This document shows positions 1 to 8,357 of a DNA stretch of 34,792 nucleotides, in pieces. Position 1 is the stretch's first letter; each line of letters begins with the position of its first letter. Under the pieces are notes generated by a model. It worked only from the letters and a program-made list of their open reading frames with translations. It was not told where the DNA came from and did not search any database. A program made the position numbers and the translations under genes. Source of the DNA: Mycolicibacterium porcinum (GTDB taxonomy: Bacteria > Actinomycetota > Actinomycetes > Mycobacteriales > Mycobacteriaceae); contig MSTD01000048.1 in assembly GCA_001942045.1 (NCBI GenBank), positions 1 through 34,792 of the forward strand, written 5' to 3'.

Positions 1-113
1 CCGCCGCTTCACCCTGCCCCTTGACAAAACGATCTCCATATCAGAAAACGGCGCGCAAGGCAGAGCGAAAGCGGCGCGCGAGGCAAACCCGCGCAAGACA
101 AGCGCCAAGCCTT

Positions 114-1127
114 TTAAGCGCTTGCCTCGTCCTCGACCTCGGCGGTCGCGTACGCGATGAACGACGTGATCTCCTCGACCGCGTGGCGCGCATCGGGGTT
201 GATGTCGAAGCTCAGCTGGAACATGTGCATCGCCCTGTCCCACACCTGAACCCACGTCGGAACACCGGCAGCCTGCAGCTTGTCGGCAAGGGCGAAGGTG
301 TCGTTCAGCAGCATCTCGTGCGTGCCGACCTGGAGCAGGAACGGCCCGAGCCCGTGCAGGTCTGCCTCGGGCGGCATCACGGGTGTGGGTCGGGTTCCGT
401 TGACCGTGGCGAACACGTCGTAGATGAACTTCACCGTCATGAACGGGAAGAGCACATCTTTATGCTCTTGCAGCGCACGGTATTTCAGATCCATGTCAGA
501 TGAGGTCAACGGGGAGAGCAGCACCTGCGCGGCGGGAACCGGCAGTCCGGCGTCCCGCGCGGCCAGGGCGGTGTCGGCGGCCATCAGCCCGCCGGCCGAA
601 TCACCCGCCAGCACAATTCGATTGGGCTCGAACCCGAGCGACAACGCCAAGCGGTAGCCGTCGAGTCCGTCGGCGACGGCATCGTCGATGTCGGCTTGGG
701 GGGCCAGCCGGTAGCCGACGTTGAGCACGCGCGCCCCGGTACTGGCCGACAGCTTCGACACGAAACGCCGATGCGAGTTCAGGCCGAGGGTTACCAGCGC
801 CGAGCCGTGCAGGTAGACGATCACCAGATCGGAGTCGCGGGCCTCGGGAGCGACCACCCATTCGGCCGGGCAGTTGGGCAGCGCCACGGGCGTCAACTCG
901 GTGCCGGGCAGCGGCTTGATGGCCCGCAGCGGCCGGTCGATGACGTCGAGGTGCGCGCGCTGCAGCAGAGCGGGCGCGACGCGGTTGATGCCCATCCCGA
1001 TCAGGGTCAGCAGACCCAGCAATGGGCGGACGAAGATCGCGCTGGTCCAGCCGAGTGCCCTGGACTGCAAAGATGCTGGGCCGAAGTGCACGGTGGCCGG
1101 CCGGCCACGCCAATCGAGCGAATTCAC
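114..1127 (-). CDS. alpha/beta hydrolase (HSL/Lip-type esterase)
   Basis: A 337-residue serine esterase/lipase of the hormone-sensitive-lipase type. The nucleophile elbow GDSAGG lies at residues 175-180, so Ser177 is the likely nucleophile. The oxyanion-hole motif is HGSA at 107-110 rather than the usual HGGG. The acid is probably Glu271 (in GTHEMLLND) and the catalytic His is His301. The length fits the family. The first 50 residues contain a hydrophobic stretch (FVRPLLGLLTLIGMGI) that could tether it to the membrane. It starts 36 bp after the stop of the upstream kinase gene on the same strand, so the two are probably co-transcribed. In mycobacteria such Lip proteins hydrolyse short acyl esters or lipids; the substrate here cannot be read from sequence. 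Confidence 0.88.
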   Translation of the reverse strand: MNSLDWRGRPATVHFGPASLQSRALGWTSAIFVRPLLGLLTLIGMGINRVAPALLQRAHLDVIDRPLRAIKPLPGTELTPVALPNCPAEWVVAPEARDSDLVIVYLHGSALVTLGLNSHRRFVSKLSASTGARVLNVGYRLAPQADIDDAVADGLDGYRLALSLGFEPNRIVLAGDSAGGLMAADTALAARDAGLPVPAAQVLLSPLTSSDMDLKYRALQEHKDVLFPFMTVKFIYDVFATVNGTRPTPVMPPEADLHGLGPFLLQVGTHEMLLNDTFALADKLQAAGVPTWVQVWDRAMHMFQLSFDINPDARHAVEEITSFIAYATAEVEDEASA

Positions 1128-1163
1128 GATACTCAGGGTACCGGGTACCTGAACGCGGCTGAT

Positions 1164-3035
1164 TCAGGGCAGGGTGATGGTGGCCTGCGCCTCGATCGCC
1201 TTGTTGATGTCGGTCAGCGCTTGTTTGTCGCGCTCGGTGGCGTCGGCGTTGATCTGCAGCACGTACACGTTGCCGGGTGCCTGGATCGCGATGGTCGTTT
1301 GGGCGATCGCCCGACGCTGGGCGCCCTTGGCGTAGGTGCCGGCCAGGTGGACCGTGGGGAACCCGCTGATGTTCCCGCGGGTCACCTCGCCGGTCGGCTT
1401 GTAGTCGGTCAGGTTCTGCAGCTCGTTGGGGGCGAACTCGAGCAGCTTGTTGGGGTCGACGTCGCCGGCGAGCTTGGAGATCAGCGAGACCACCGACGGC
1501 GGCTCGGCCGGATTGACCGGGTCGTTGACGATCGCCGAGTAGGCCCAGGCCGGCGTGCGAGGACCGGCATCGACCCATCCAGGAGGCGTCGGCATGGTGA
1601 ACACCGGAGCGCCCGGATCGCCGCGGTGGACCGGGGTTTCGACAATGCCGTTCTGCTTGATGTAGTCGGCGATCGTGAAGGCGTGCCCCGCGGGTTTGGG
1701 TGAGGTGGTGGTTTCCGCGTCGGACGTATCCGTGGCAACCGCCGAGGTCGTCGCACCCCCGCCGCCGTTGTTGTTATCGGACTTCATGGCCATCGTGATA
1801 CCGCCGACCAGCAGGACGACCGCGCCGATCGCGCCGGCAGCCAAGAGCAAGTTGCGCCGATTGCTGGACTTCTTGGGGATCGGGTTGTGCGGCAGCGGAG
1901 GCGGCCCGAAGTTGGTCTGCGGCGGTCCGAGCGGAGGGCCGACCGGCCCGGGGGCGACCGGCCCGCCTGGGCCTTGTATCCCGACGGGCGTGCCTCCCGC
2001 AACAGGTTTGCTGGAGGAGGATTCGTTGCCCGCCCACGACGAGGTGAACACGGGCGGTTCCGACGGCTGCAGCGGTCGCGGGTTCGACGGCGACGGCGGG
2101 GCAGGAGGCGGGCTCAGCGGCTTCGGGATCACCAGCGGTGCGGTGGGCAGTGCCGGATCGACGATGGGCTTGGTGGTGTTCAGGTCAGCCGTGGTGCCGG
2201 CGGCCGCCTCGGCGAGTGCGACGGCGAAGTCGTGACAGGTGTCGTACCGATCCTTGGCGTCCTTGGACAGTGCCTTGGCCATCACCGAATCGAACACGGC
2301 CAGTTCGGGTTTGCTGTCGGCCAGTTTGGGTGGCGGCGAGTTCAGGTGGTGGCTGATCACCACGGCCGGGTTGCTGTGTGCAAACGGCGGAGTGCCGGTG
2401 AACAGCCGGTAGGCGGTGGCGGCCAGCGAGTACTGGTCGGCCCGACCGTCGAGAGGCTGGCCCATCAACTGCTCGGGGGCGGTGTAGGACATCGAACCCA
2501 CGGTGATGTTGGTCGAGGTGAGTCCGTTGACCTCATCGGCCCGGCGCGCGATGCCGAAGTCGGTCAGCATGATGCGGCGCTTGGTGCCTTGTTTGCTGGT
2601 GAGCAGGATGTTGGCCGGCTTGACGTCACGGTGCAGCAACTTGCGCTGATGTGCGTAGTCCAACGCGTCGCCGACGGCGGTGACGACCTCGATGACGTCC
2701 TCGGCCGGCATGCCCTTGGGGTACTGGTCATGCAGCAGCTTGGCGGCATCGTGCCCGTCGACGTAGTCCATCGAGATCCACAGCCGGCCCTCGAACTCGC
2801 CGCGGTCGTGCACGCCGACGATGTGCGGATGCCACAGGGTGGCGGCCATGTCGGCCTCGCGGATGAACCGCTGCCGGAATTCGTTGTCCGAGCTGACGCT
2901 GATGGGCAGCACTTTGAGAGCGTCCTCGCGGGGCAACCGCGGGTGGGACGCCAGATAGACCTCGCCCATGCCACCAGTGCCCACCAACTTCACGATGGTG
3001 AACCCTGCGAATTCCTGACCGCTAGCCAACGGCAT
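1164..3035 (-). CDS. transmembrane Ser/Thr protein kinase, PknF-like
   Basis: A 623-residue eukaryotic-type receptor kinase. The cytoplasmic kinase domain occupies about residues 10-280. It has the glycine loop GTGGMGEV (19-26), the ATP-anchoring Lys41, the HRDVKPAN catalytic loop (135-142, Asp137), DFG at 159-161 and APE at 186-188. Activation-loop threonines (for example in TSTNITVG) are candidate autophosphorylation sites. A long Pro/Gly-rich juxtamembrane linker follows (about 285-390), then one membrane helix at about 395-417. An extracytoplasmic domain of about 200 residues completes the protein, starting with an Asn/Gly/Thr-rich spacer. The opening MPLA...FAGFTIV resembles mycobacterial PknF/PknJ. 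It is divergent from the AAA+/VWA operon, with 121 bp between them. The ligand and substrates are unknown. Confidence 0.95.
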   Translation of the reverse strand: MPLASGQEFAGFTIVKLVGTGGMGEVYLASHPRLPREDALKVLPISVSSDNEFRQRFIREADMAATLWHPHIVGVHDRGEFEGRLWISMDYVDGHDAAKLLHDQYPKGMPAEDVIEVVTAVGDALDYAHQRKLLHRDVKPANILLTSKQGTKRRIMLTDFGIARRADEVNGLTSTNITVGSMSYTAPEQLMGQPLDGRADQYSLAATAYRLFTGTPPFAHSNPAVVISHHLNSPPPKLADSKPELAVFDSVMAKALSKDAKDRYDTCHDFAVALAEAAAGTTADLNTTKPIVDPALPTAPLVIPKPLSPPPAPPSPSNPRPLQPSEPPVFTSSWAGNESSSSKPVAGGTPVGIQGPGGPVAPGPVGPPLGPPQTNFGPPPLPHNPIPKKSSNRRNLLLAAGAIGAVVLLVGGITMAMKSDNNNGGGGATTSAVATDTSDAETTTSPKPAGHAFTIADYIKQNGIVETPVHRGDPGAPVFTMPTPPGWVDAGPRTPAWAYSAIVNDPVNPAEPPSVVSLISKLAGDVDPNKLLEFAPNELQNLTDYKPTGEVTRGNISGFPTVHLAGTYAKGAQRRAIAQTTIAIQAPGNVYVLQINADATERDKQALTDINKAIEAQATITLP

Positions 3036-3156
3036 GGAGCGCAGACTACCGGTCGCGACGCTCGGACAACGACTATGTCGGGCTGTGTGGTCACCTGCGG
3101 CGGCTCGGATTCTGGCGGGTGGCGATGTGTGCTCGCGCGTTCAGTCGTAGCGTGGA

Positions 3157-4542
3157 GTGGTGAGCCAACCCAAGGATCTGCCCCGGACCGTCGGTGAGCT
3201 GCGTGCCTCCGGCCATCGTGAGCGGGGCGTGAAAGCTGAGATTCGGGAGAACCTGCTGGCCGCGCTCGCGGATAGGCGCGACCCTTGGTCTGGGATTCTC
3301 GGTTTCCAAGACACTGTGATCCCGCAGCTGGAGCGGGCCTTGATCGCCGGTCATGACGTCGTACTGCTGGGCGAACGAGGTCAGGGCAAGACGCGGCTGC
3401 TGCGTGCGTTGACGGGCCTGCTGGACGAGTGGACGCCGGTGATCGCCGGGTCTGAGTTGGGCGAGCATCCGTACAGCCCGATCACTCCGGAGTCGATCCG
3501 CCGGGCGGCCGATTCGGGTGACGATCTGCCGATCGAATGGCGTCACCGCAGCGAGCGGTACACCGAGAAGCTGGCCACCCCCGACACCAGCGTGGCTGAC
3601 CTTGTCGGCGACATCGACCCGATCAAGGTGGCCGAGGGCCGCAGCCTCGGCGACCCGGAGACGATCGCCTACGGGCTGATCCCGCGGGCGCACCGCGGCA
3701 TCGTCGCGGTCAACGAGCTGCCCGACCTGGCCGAGCGGATTCAGGTGTCGATGCTCAACGTGATGGAGGAACGCGACATTCAGGTCCGCGGCTACACGTT
3801 GCGACTGCCGCTGGATGTGCTCGTCGTGGCCAGCGCCAACCCGGAGGACTACACAAACCGCGGCCGGATCATCACGCCGCTCAAGGACCGGTTCGGCGCC
3901 GAGATCCGTACGCACTACCCGCTGGAGATCGATGACGAGATCGGGGTGATCCGCCAGGAGGCCCAATTGGCCGCCGAGGTCCCCGATTACCTGCTCGGCG
4001 TGCTGGCCCGGTTCGCCCGCAATCTGCGGGAATCGAGCTCGATCGACCAGCGTTCCGGTGTATCGGCCCGGTTCGCGATCGCCGCGGCCGAGACCGTGGC
4101 GGCCTCGGCGCGGCACCGCTCGGCGATCCTCGGCGAGGACGATCCGGTGGCCCGCGTGGTCGACCTGGCCACGGTGATCGACGTGCTGCGAGGCAAATTG
4201 GAGTTCGAGACGGGCGAGGAGGGGCGCGAGCAGGCGGTGCTGGAGCACCTGCTGCGGCGCGCCACCGCCGACACCGCGCAGCGGCTGCTGGGCGGTATCG
4301 ACGTCGCGCCGTTGGTGGCCGCGGTCGAGGAGGGCTCGCCGGTGACCACCGGTGAACGAGTGTCGGCCAAGGACGTCCTGGCCGCGCTGCCCGATCTGGC
4401 GGTCGTCGACACACTCGCGTCCCGGTTGGGTGCGGTGTCCATCGGTGAGCGGGCCGCGGCCGTCGAATTGGCCTTGGAGGCCTTGTATCTGGCCAAGCGG
4501 GTGGACAAGGTGACGGGGGAGGGCGAGACGGTCTATGGCTGA
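3157..4542 (+). CDS. MoxR/ChlI-type AAA+ ATPase
   Basis: A 461-residue AAA+ ATPase of the MoxR/magnesium-chelatase-subunit-like group. The Walker A motif GERGQGKT is at residues 72-79. The Walker-B-like stretch GIVAVNELPDL and sensor-1-like VVASANPEDY follow, and a helical lid makes up the C-terminal half. Such proteins are often labelled magnesium chelatase, but mycobacteria make no chlorophyll. With the downstream VWA partner it is better read as a MoxR-VWA chaperone-like pair that remodels or loads metal or cofactor into an unidentified client. The order matches Rv0958-Rv0959 of M. tuberculosis. The start is a GTG at 3157, with a second in-frame GTG at 3160; a GGAG overlaps this region, so the exact start is uncertain by one codon. 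Confidence 0.93.
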   Translation: MVSQPKDLPRTVGELRASGHRERGVKAEIRENLLAALADRRDPWSGILGFQDTVIPQLERALIAGHDVVLLGERGQGKTRLLRALTGLLDEWTPVIAGSELGEHPYSPITPESIRRAADSGDDLPIEWRHRSERYTEKLATPDTSVADLVGDIDPIKVAEGRSLGDPETIAYGLIPRAHRGIVAVNELPDLAERIQVSMLNVMEERDIQVRGYTLRLPLDVLVVASANPEDYTNRGRIITPLKDRFGAEIRTHYPLEIDDEIGVIRQEAQLAAEVPDYLLGVLARFARNLRESSSIDQRSGVSARFAIAAAETVAASARHRSAILGEDDPVARVVDLATVIDVLRGKLEFETGEEGREQAVLEHLLRRATADTAQRLLGGIDVAPLVAAVEEGSPVTTGERVSAKDVLAALPDLAVVDTLASRLGAVSIGERAAAVELALEALYLAKRVDKVTGEGETVYG

Positions 4543-6523
4543 TCCCGGTCGGGGACACGGGCACACCTCGCGGTATTCGCGATACACCGGTGGCCCCGAC
4601 CCCCTGGCACCGCCGATCGATCTGCGCGACGCCCTCGAGCAGATCGGTCAGAGCGTCATGGAGGGCAGCTCGCCGCGTCGCGCGCTGTCCGAGCTGATGC
4701 GTCGCGGCACCGAGGGGATGCGCGGTACTGACCGGCTGGCCGCCGAGGCCAACCGGAAGCGCCGGGAGTTGTTGCAGCGGCACAACCTTGACGGCACGCT
4801 GCAGGAGATCAAGAAGCTGCTCGACGAGGCCGTGCTGGCCGAACGCAAGGAGCTGGCCCGCGCCCTCGACGACGACGCGCGGTTCGGCGAACTGCAGATG
4901 GAGGCGCTCTCGCCGTCACCGGCGAAGGCAGTTCAGGAACTCGCCGACTACGACTGGCGCAGCCCCGAGGCACGGCAGAAGTACGAGCAGATCAAGGATC
5001 TGCTCGGCCGGGAGATGCTGGATCAACGGTTCGCCGGCATGAAGGAGGCGTTGGAGAACGCCACCGACGAGGACCGGCAGCGGGTCAACGACATGCTCGA
5101 CGACCTCAACGATCTGCTGGACAAGCACGCGCGCGGTGAGGACACCCCGCAGGACTTTCAAGACTTCATGGACAAGCACGGCGAGTTCTTCCCGGAGGGC
5201 CCGCAGAACATCGACGAGCTGCTGGACTCGCTGGCCAAGCGGGCCGCCGCCGCGCAACGGTTCCGCAACAGCCTGTCGGCCGAGCAGCGAGCCGAGCTGG
5301 ATGCCTTGGCGCAGCAGGCTTTCGGTTCGCCGTCGCTGATGAACGCGCTGGACCGGCTCGACGCGCACCTGCAGGCCGCCCGGCCGGGCGAGGATTGGAC
5401 CGGTTCCGAGCGGTTCTCCGGCGGCGACCCGCTGGGTATGGGGGAGGGTGCCCAGGCACTGTCTGACATCGCCGAGTTGGAGCAGCTGGCCGATGCGTTG
5501 TCGCAGAGCTACTCCGGGGCGTCGATGGACGATGTGGACCTCGAGGCGCTGGCCCGGCAACTCGGTGACGACGCCGCGATCGACGCCCGCACCTTGTCCG
5601 AGCTCGAAAAAGCTCTGGTAAACCAGGGTTTCATCGACCGCGGCTCGGACGGTCAATGGAGGTTGTCGCCCAAGGCCATGCGCCAGCTCGGTCAGACCGC
5701 GCTGCGTGATGTGGCGCAACGGCTTTCGGGCCGGCACGGCGAACGCGATACGCGTCGGGCAGGCGCGGCCGGGGAGCTGACCGGGGCCACCCGGCCCTGG
5801 CAGTTCGGCGACACCGAGCCGTGGAACGTCACCCGCACGGTGACCAACGCTGTGCTGCGCCAGGCCGGCACCGGGATCGCCGAGCGGCCCATCCGGTTCG
5901 CGGTCGAGGATGTGGAGATCTCCGAGACGGAGACCCGCACCCAGGCGTGTGTGGCGCTGTTGGTGGACACCAGCTTCTCGATGGTGATGGAGAACCGCTG
6001 GCTGCCGATGAAGCGCACCGCACTGGCGCTCAACCATCTGGTGAGCACGCGCTTCCGCTCAGATGAGTTGCAGATCATCGCCTTTGGCCGGTACGCCCGC
6101 ACCGTGACCGCAGCCGAGCTGACGGGCCTGGAGGGGGTCTACGAGCAGGGCACCAACCTGCACCATGCGCTGGCCTTGGCGACCCGGCACCTGCGTCGTC
6201 ATCCCAATGCCCAGCCGGTCGTGCTGGTGGTGACCGACGGCGAACCCACCGCGCACCTGGAGGACTTCGGTGACGGCCATGGGTCTGAGGTGTTCTTCGA
6301 CTACCCGCCGCACCCCCGCACCATCGGCTACACCGTGCGCGGATTCGACGAGGTGGCCCGGCTCGGCGCGCAGGTGACGATCTTCCGGCTGGGCTCTGAT
6401 CCGGGCCTGGCCGATTTCATCGATCAGGTGGCCCGCCGAGTGCAGGGCCGTGTGGTGGTGCCTGATCTCGACGGCCTGGGTGCCGCGGTGGTCGGCGACT
6501 ACCTGCACTCGCGGCGTCGCTGA
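4535..6523 (+). CDS. VWA-domain protein, partner of the AAA+ ATPase
   Basis: A 662-residue protein with a long, largely helical acidic N-terminal region (about 1-440) and a C-terminal von Willebrand A domain. The metal-ion-dependent adhesion site is intact: DTSFS (Asp478), Thr540 in GTNLHHAL and Asp568 in VVTDGEPT. It should therefore bind Mg2+ and a protein ligand. Its start overlaps the 3' end of the ATPase gene by 8 bp (ATGGCTGA), which implies translational coupling and near-equal synthesis. There is no signal peptide or membrane segment, so the pair works in the cytoplasm. The family corresponds to Rv0959 of M. tuberculosis. The client protein is not known and no obvious client gene lies next to the pair. 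Confidence 0.93.
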   Translation: MADPGRGHGHTSRYSRYTGGPDPLAPPIDLRDALEQIGQSVMEGSSPRRALSELMRRGTEGMRGTDRLAAEANRKRRELLQRHNLDGTLQEIKKLLDEAVLAERKELARALDDDARFGELQMEALSPSPAKAVQELADYDWRSPEARQKYEQIKDLLGREMLDQRFAGMKEALENATDEDRQRVNDMLDDLNDLLDKHARGEDTPQDFQDFMDKHGEFFPEGPQNIDELLDSLAKRAAAAQRFRNSLSAEQRAELDALAQQAFGSPSLMNALDRLDAHLQAARPGEDWTGSERFSGGDPLGMGEGAQALSDIAELEQLADALSQSYSGASMDDVDLEALARQLGDDAAIDARTLSELEKALVNQGFIDRGSDGQWRLSPKAMRQLGQTALRDVAQRLSGRHGERDTRRAGAAGELTGATRPWQFGDTEPWNVTRTVTNAVLRQAGTGIAERPIRFAVEDVEISETETRTQACVALLVDTSFSMVMENRWLPMKRTALALNHLVSTRFRSDELQIIAFGRYARTVTAAELTGLEGVYEQGTNLHHALALATRHLRRHPNAQPVVLVVTDGEPTAHLEDFGDGHGSEVFFDYPPHPRTIGYTVRGFDEVARLGAQVTIFRLGSDPGLADFIDQVARRVQGRVVVPDLDGLGAAVVGDYLHSRRR

Positions 6524-6555
6524 CTCGTATTCGCGCCCACGGCGACGGGCCGCGC

Positions 6556-6604
6556 CGAAACCCGCGAAATGGTCGTTCCGCCGGGCACAGGTCGACCATC
6601 TCGC
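6556..6604. repeat. left 49-bp dyad repeat flanking the DUF559 gene
   Basis: One of two 49-bp direct repeats, 38/49 identical without gaps to 7502-7550. Each copy is a dyad: GCGAAATGGTCG at 6564-6575 is answered by CGACCATCTCGC at 6593-6604 (11 of 12 pairs), around a GC-rich centre containing GCCGGGC. It lies between the VWA stop and the DUF559 start. There is no T-tract, so it is not a standard intrinsic terminator. Confidence 0.8.
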
Positions 6605-6655
6605 CGATCTCGATGTAGTTGGAGCCGAACCGGTGCCGCGTGCGTCCAAGAAAGT

Positions 6656-7537
6656 GTGCGAATTCCGTTCGTCGGCAGTGCTGCCATCGCCGCCGGCCAC
6701 CTGACCAGATCTCAGCTGAGACATCGCTATCGGCCGATCTATCACGGCGTCTACGTCCCGTTGCGTCACGCGGTGTCCCTCCGTGACCGGATCCTCGGCG
6801 CGACCCTCGCTTCGCCAGGCGCCGTCGTCGCCGGCGTTGCTGCCTCGGCGCTTCACGGGGCGAAATGGGTGGACGACGATGCCCCGGTCGAACTCATCGG
6901 GACCGCCAGACCTCAGCGCGGATTGATCGTCCGCGCCGAAACCCTGCATGAGGACGAGGTCACCACCGTGGCGGGTGTCCCGGTCACCACCCTGGAGCGC
7001 ACGGCATTCGACCTCGCCCGTCACCTCCCACGCGGCAAAGCGGTCGAGCGGCTCGATGCACTCATGAACGCCCACCCCTTCTCTGCCGAAGGCGTCATGC
7101 TGATCGCCAAACAGCACCCCGGTGTACGTGGGCGACGACGGCTGCGCGTGGCGCTCCCACTCGTCGACGGCGGTGCCGAGTCGCTGCCGGAAACCCGACT
7201 GCGGCTGCTGTTCGTCGACGCCGGGCTGCCGTGTCCCACCACCCAATTCACGATCTATGACCACGACGGCTCATATGTCCGCCGCATCGACATGTGTTGG
7301 GAGGATTTCAAGGTCGGCGCCGAGTGTGACGGCGAACAGCACCTGACCAGCCGGCACCAGTATGTCCTCGATGTGCGCGTCAATCGGGTGTTGCAGCGGC
7401 TGGGCTGGCACGTCATTCACGTCGTCAAGGAGGACTGCGCCGCAGCGATCGTGGCGGAAGCCCGCACGGCGTTGCTCTCCAGGGGTTGGCAACCCACTCC
7501 GCGAAACCGACGAAATGGTCGTATGGCCGGGCCGTGA
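6656..7537 (+). CDS. AbiEi-like wHTH + DUF559 (Vsr-like nuclease fold) protein
   Basis: A 293-residue protein starting at GTG 6656. I prefer this start to the upstream ATG 6569 because that ATG lies inside the left repeat, and family proteins begin near the wHTH. An N-terminal winged-helix region typical of AbiEi-type antitoxins (about residues 12-34, GHLTRSQL...GVYVP) is followed by a middle domain. The C-terminal DUF559 domain belongs to the PD-(D/E)xK/Vsr-like fold. Putative catalytic residues are Glu179, Asp212 (RID), Glu223 and Asp225 (ECDG) and His229. Such genes occur in many copies in mycobacteria and have no settled function. No toxin gene lies beside it. Its stop codon sits in the loop of the right dyad repeat, so gene and repeat overlap. 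It could be a nuclease, a DNA-binding regulator or both. Confidence 0.85.
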   Translation: MRIPFVGSAAIAAGHLTRSQLRHRYRPIYHGVYVPLRHAVSLRDRILGATLASPGAVVAGVAASALHGAKWVDDDAPVELIGTARPQRGLIVRAETLHEDEVTTVAGVPVTTLERTAFDLARHLPRGKAVERLDALMNAHPFSAEGVMLIAKQHPGVRGRRRLRVALPLVDGGAESLPETRLRLLFVDAGLPCPTTQFTIYDHDGSYVRRIDMCWEDFKVGAECDGEQHLTSRHQYVLDVRVNRVLQRLGWHVIHVVKEDCAAAIVAEARTALLSRGWQPTPRNRRNGRMAGP

Positions 7538-7550
7538 ACGACCATTTCGC
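7502..7550. repeat. right 49-bp dyad repeat overlapping the DUF559 stop
   Basis: Second copy of the 49-bp repeat. Here the dyad is perfect: CGAAATGGTCGT at 7511-7522 pairs with ACGACCATTTCG at 7538-7549 over 12 bp. The 15-nt loop contains GGCCGGGCC and the TGA of the DUF559 gene. The two copies define a unit of 995 bp (6556-7550). Confidence 0.85.
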
Positions 7551-7602
7551 AGGTCTCGCCGGATATTCACGCCGAGTCGGGCTCGCGTAGTCTCTGTCAG
7601 CG

Positions 7603-8286
7603 ATGGGGGACAAGAGGCGGGTCGCGGGTCTGGTCGTGTCGGCGGCCGCGCTGATACTCAGCGGGTGCTCGACGACGGTCGACGGTACCGCGACGGCCGG
7701 GTTCGAACCGGCCTCTCACTCGTCGGGTTCGGCTGACCCGAACGCGCCCGGATCCGGATACAAAGCCCAGACCTGCGAGCAGCTGCATTCGGATCGCTGG
7801 ATCGAGCTGCCCGGGACCGCCGCCGGCGAGCCCAGGGTGCGTATCGCGCAGCCGCCGGGCTGGGAACCGGTGCCCGAATTGGCAAAGGACGCAGTCAAAT
7901 TGGTTCTGCGCAACACGTCGCTCGGTGACGGCGTGACCAATCCGGCCGTGTCGGTGGCGACCGGGGACGCGACCGACGGCGACCGGCCGCCCAAGGATCT
8001 GCTGAATGACACCATCGAGGGATTCCAAGCCGGTGGAGCCCAGAACATCACCAAGGTTCCGGCCGAGATCTGCGGGTTCCCGGCGTTGATGGCCAACTAC
8101 ACCTTGCCGCCCAGCCGGGACGTCAGCAAGACGATCTACGTGACCGGGGTGTCGGTGATGGTGCCGCTCGGGTCGAAGGTGTGGAACGTGGTGGCGCTCG
8201 CGCAGAGTACGGCGCCCAACAACAAGACCTACATGGCCGACGCTCAGGTGATGCTGGCCGGGATACGCATCGCCGTGCCCCGCTAG
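7603..8286 (+). CDS. LpqN/LpqT-like lipoprotein
   Basis: A 227-residue exported lipoprotein. The signal peptide MGDKRRVAGLVVSAAALILS ends in the lipobox LSGC, so Cys22 becomes the acylated N-terminus. An Ala/Gly/Ser linker is followed by a compact domain of the mycobacterial LpqN/LpqT type (starting PGWEPVPE, about residues 80-225). That fold sits on the outer face of the plasma membrane, and the family includes probable envelope-protein partners. It begins just after the DUF559 repeat unit and 71 bp before the PE-PPE-like gene, so the two may be co-transcribed. The start ATG has only a weak ribosome site. The exact family member is uncertain. Confidence 0.85.
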   Translation: MGDKRRVAGLVVSAAALILSGCSTTVDGTATAGFEPASHSSGSADPNAPGSGYKAQTCEQLHSDRWIELPGTAAGEPRVRIAQPPGWEPVPELAKDAVKLVLRNTSLGDGVTNPAVSVATGDATDGDRPPKDLLNDTIEGFQAGGAQNITKVPAEICGFPALMANYTLPPSRDVSKTIYVTGVSVMVPLGSKVWNVVALAQSTAPNNKTYMADAQVMLAGIRIAVPR

Positions 8287-8357
8287 GCGCCATTTGCTGA
8301 CGGTGTCGTCTGCCGTCGGGTAGCTTCTGCTCATTCACTGGGCTGAGAGGTGGCGGC

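Noticed and set aside
15..50. TTGACA at 21-26 as a -35 box
   Set aside because: No -10 box at suitable spacing, and the next gene runs in the opposite direction.
2..160. Another plus frame (RRFTLPLDKTISISENG...) that could be the 3' end of an upstream gene
   Set aside because: Only a short fragment is visible, it overlaps the hydrolase 3' end, and no family can be recognised; it cannot be decided from this window.
21..503. Plus-strand open frame at the left edge
   Set aside because: It is almost wholly antisense to the alpha/beta hydrolase and its sequence has no family character.
3091..4587. 498-codon minus-strand frame
   Set aside because: Antisense to the MoxR-type ATPase; a typical GC-rich shadow.
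6556..6604. Dyad as a simple intrinsic terminator of the VWA gene
   Set aside because: No T-tract follows, and a near copy lies at the other end of the DUF559 gene, so termination alone does not explain it.
6569..6655. Upstream ATG extension of the DUF559 gene
   Set aside because: The extra 29 codons lie in the left dyad repeat and are Arg/Ser-rich without family similarity; GTG 6656 fits better.
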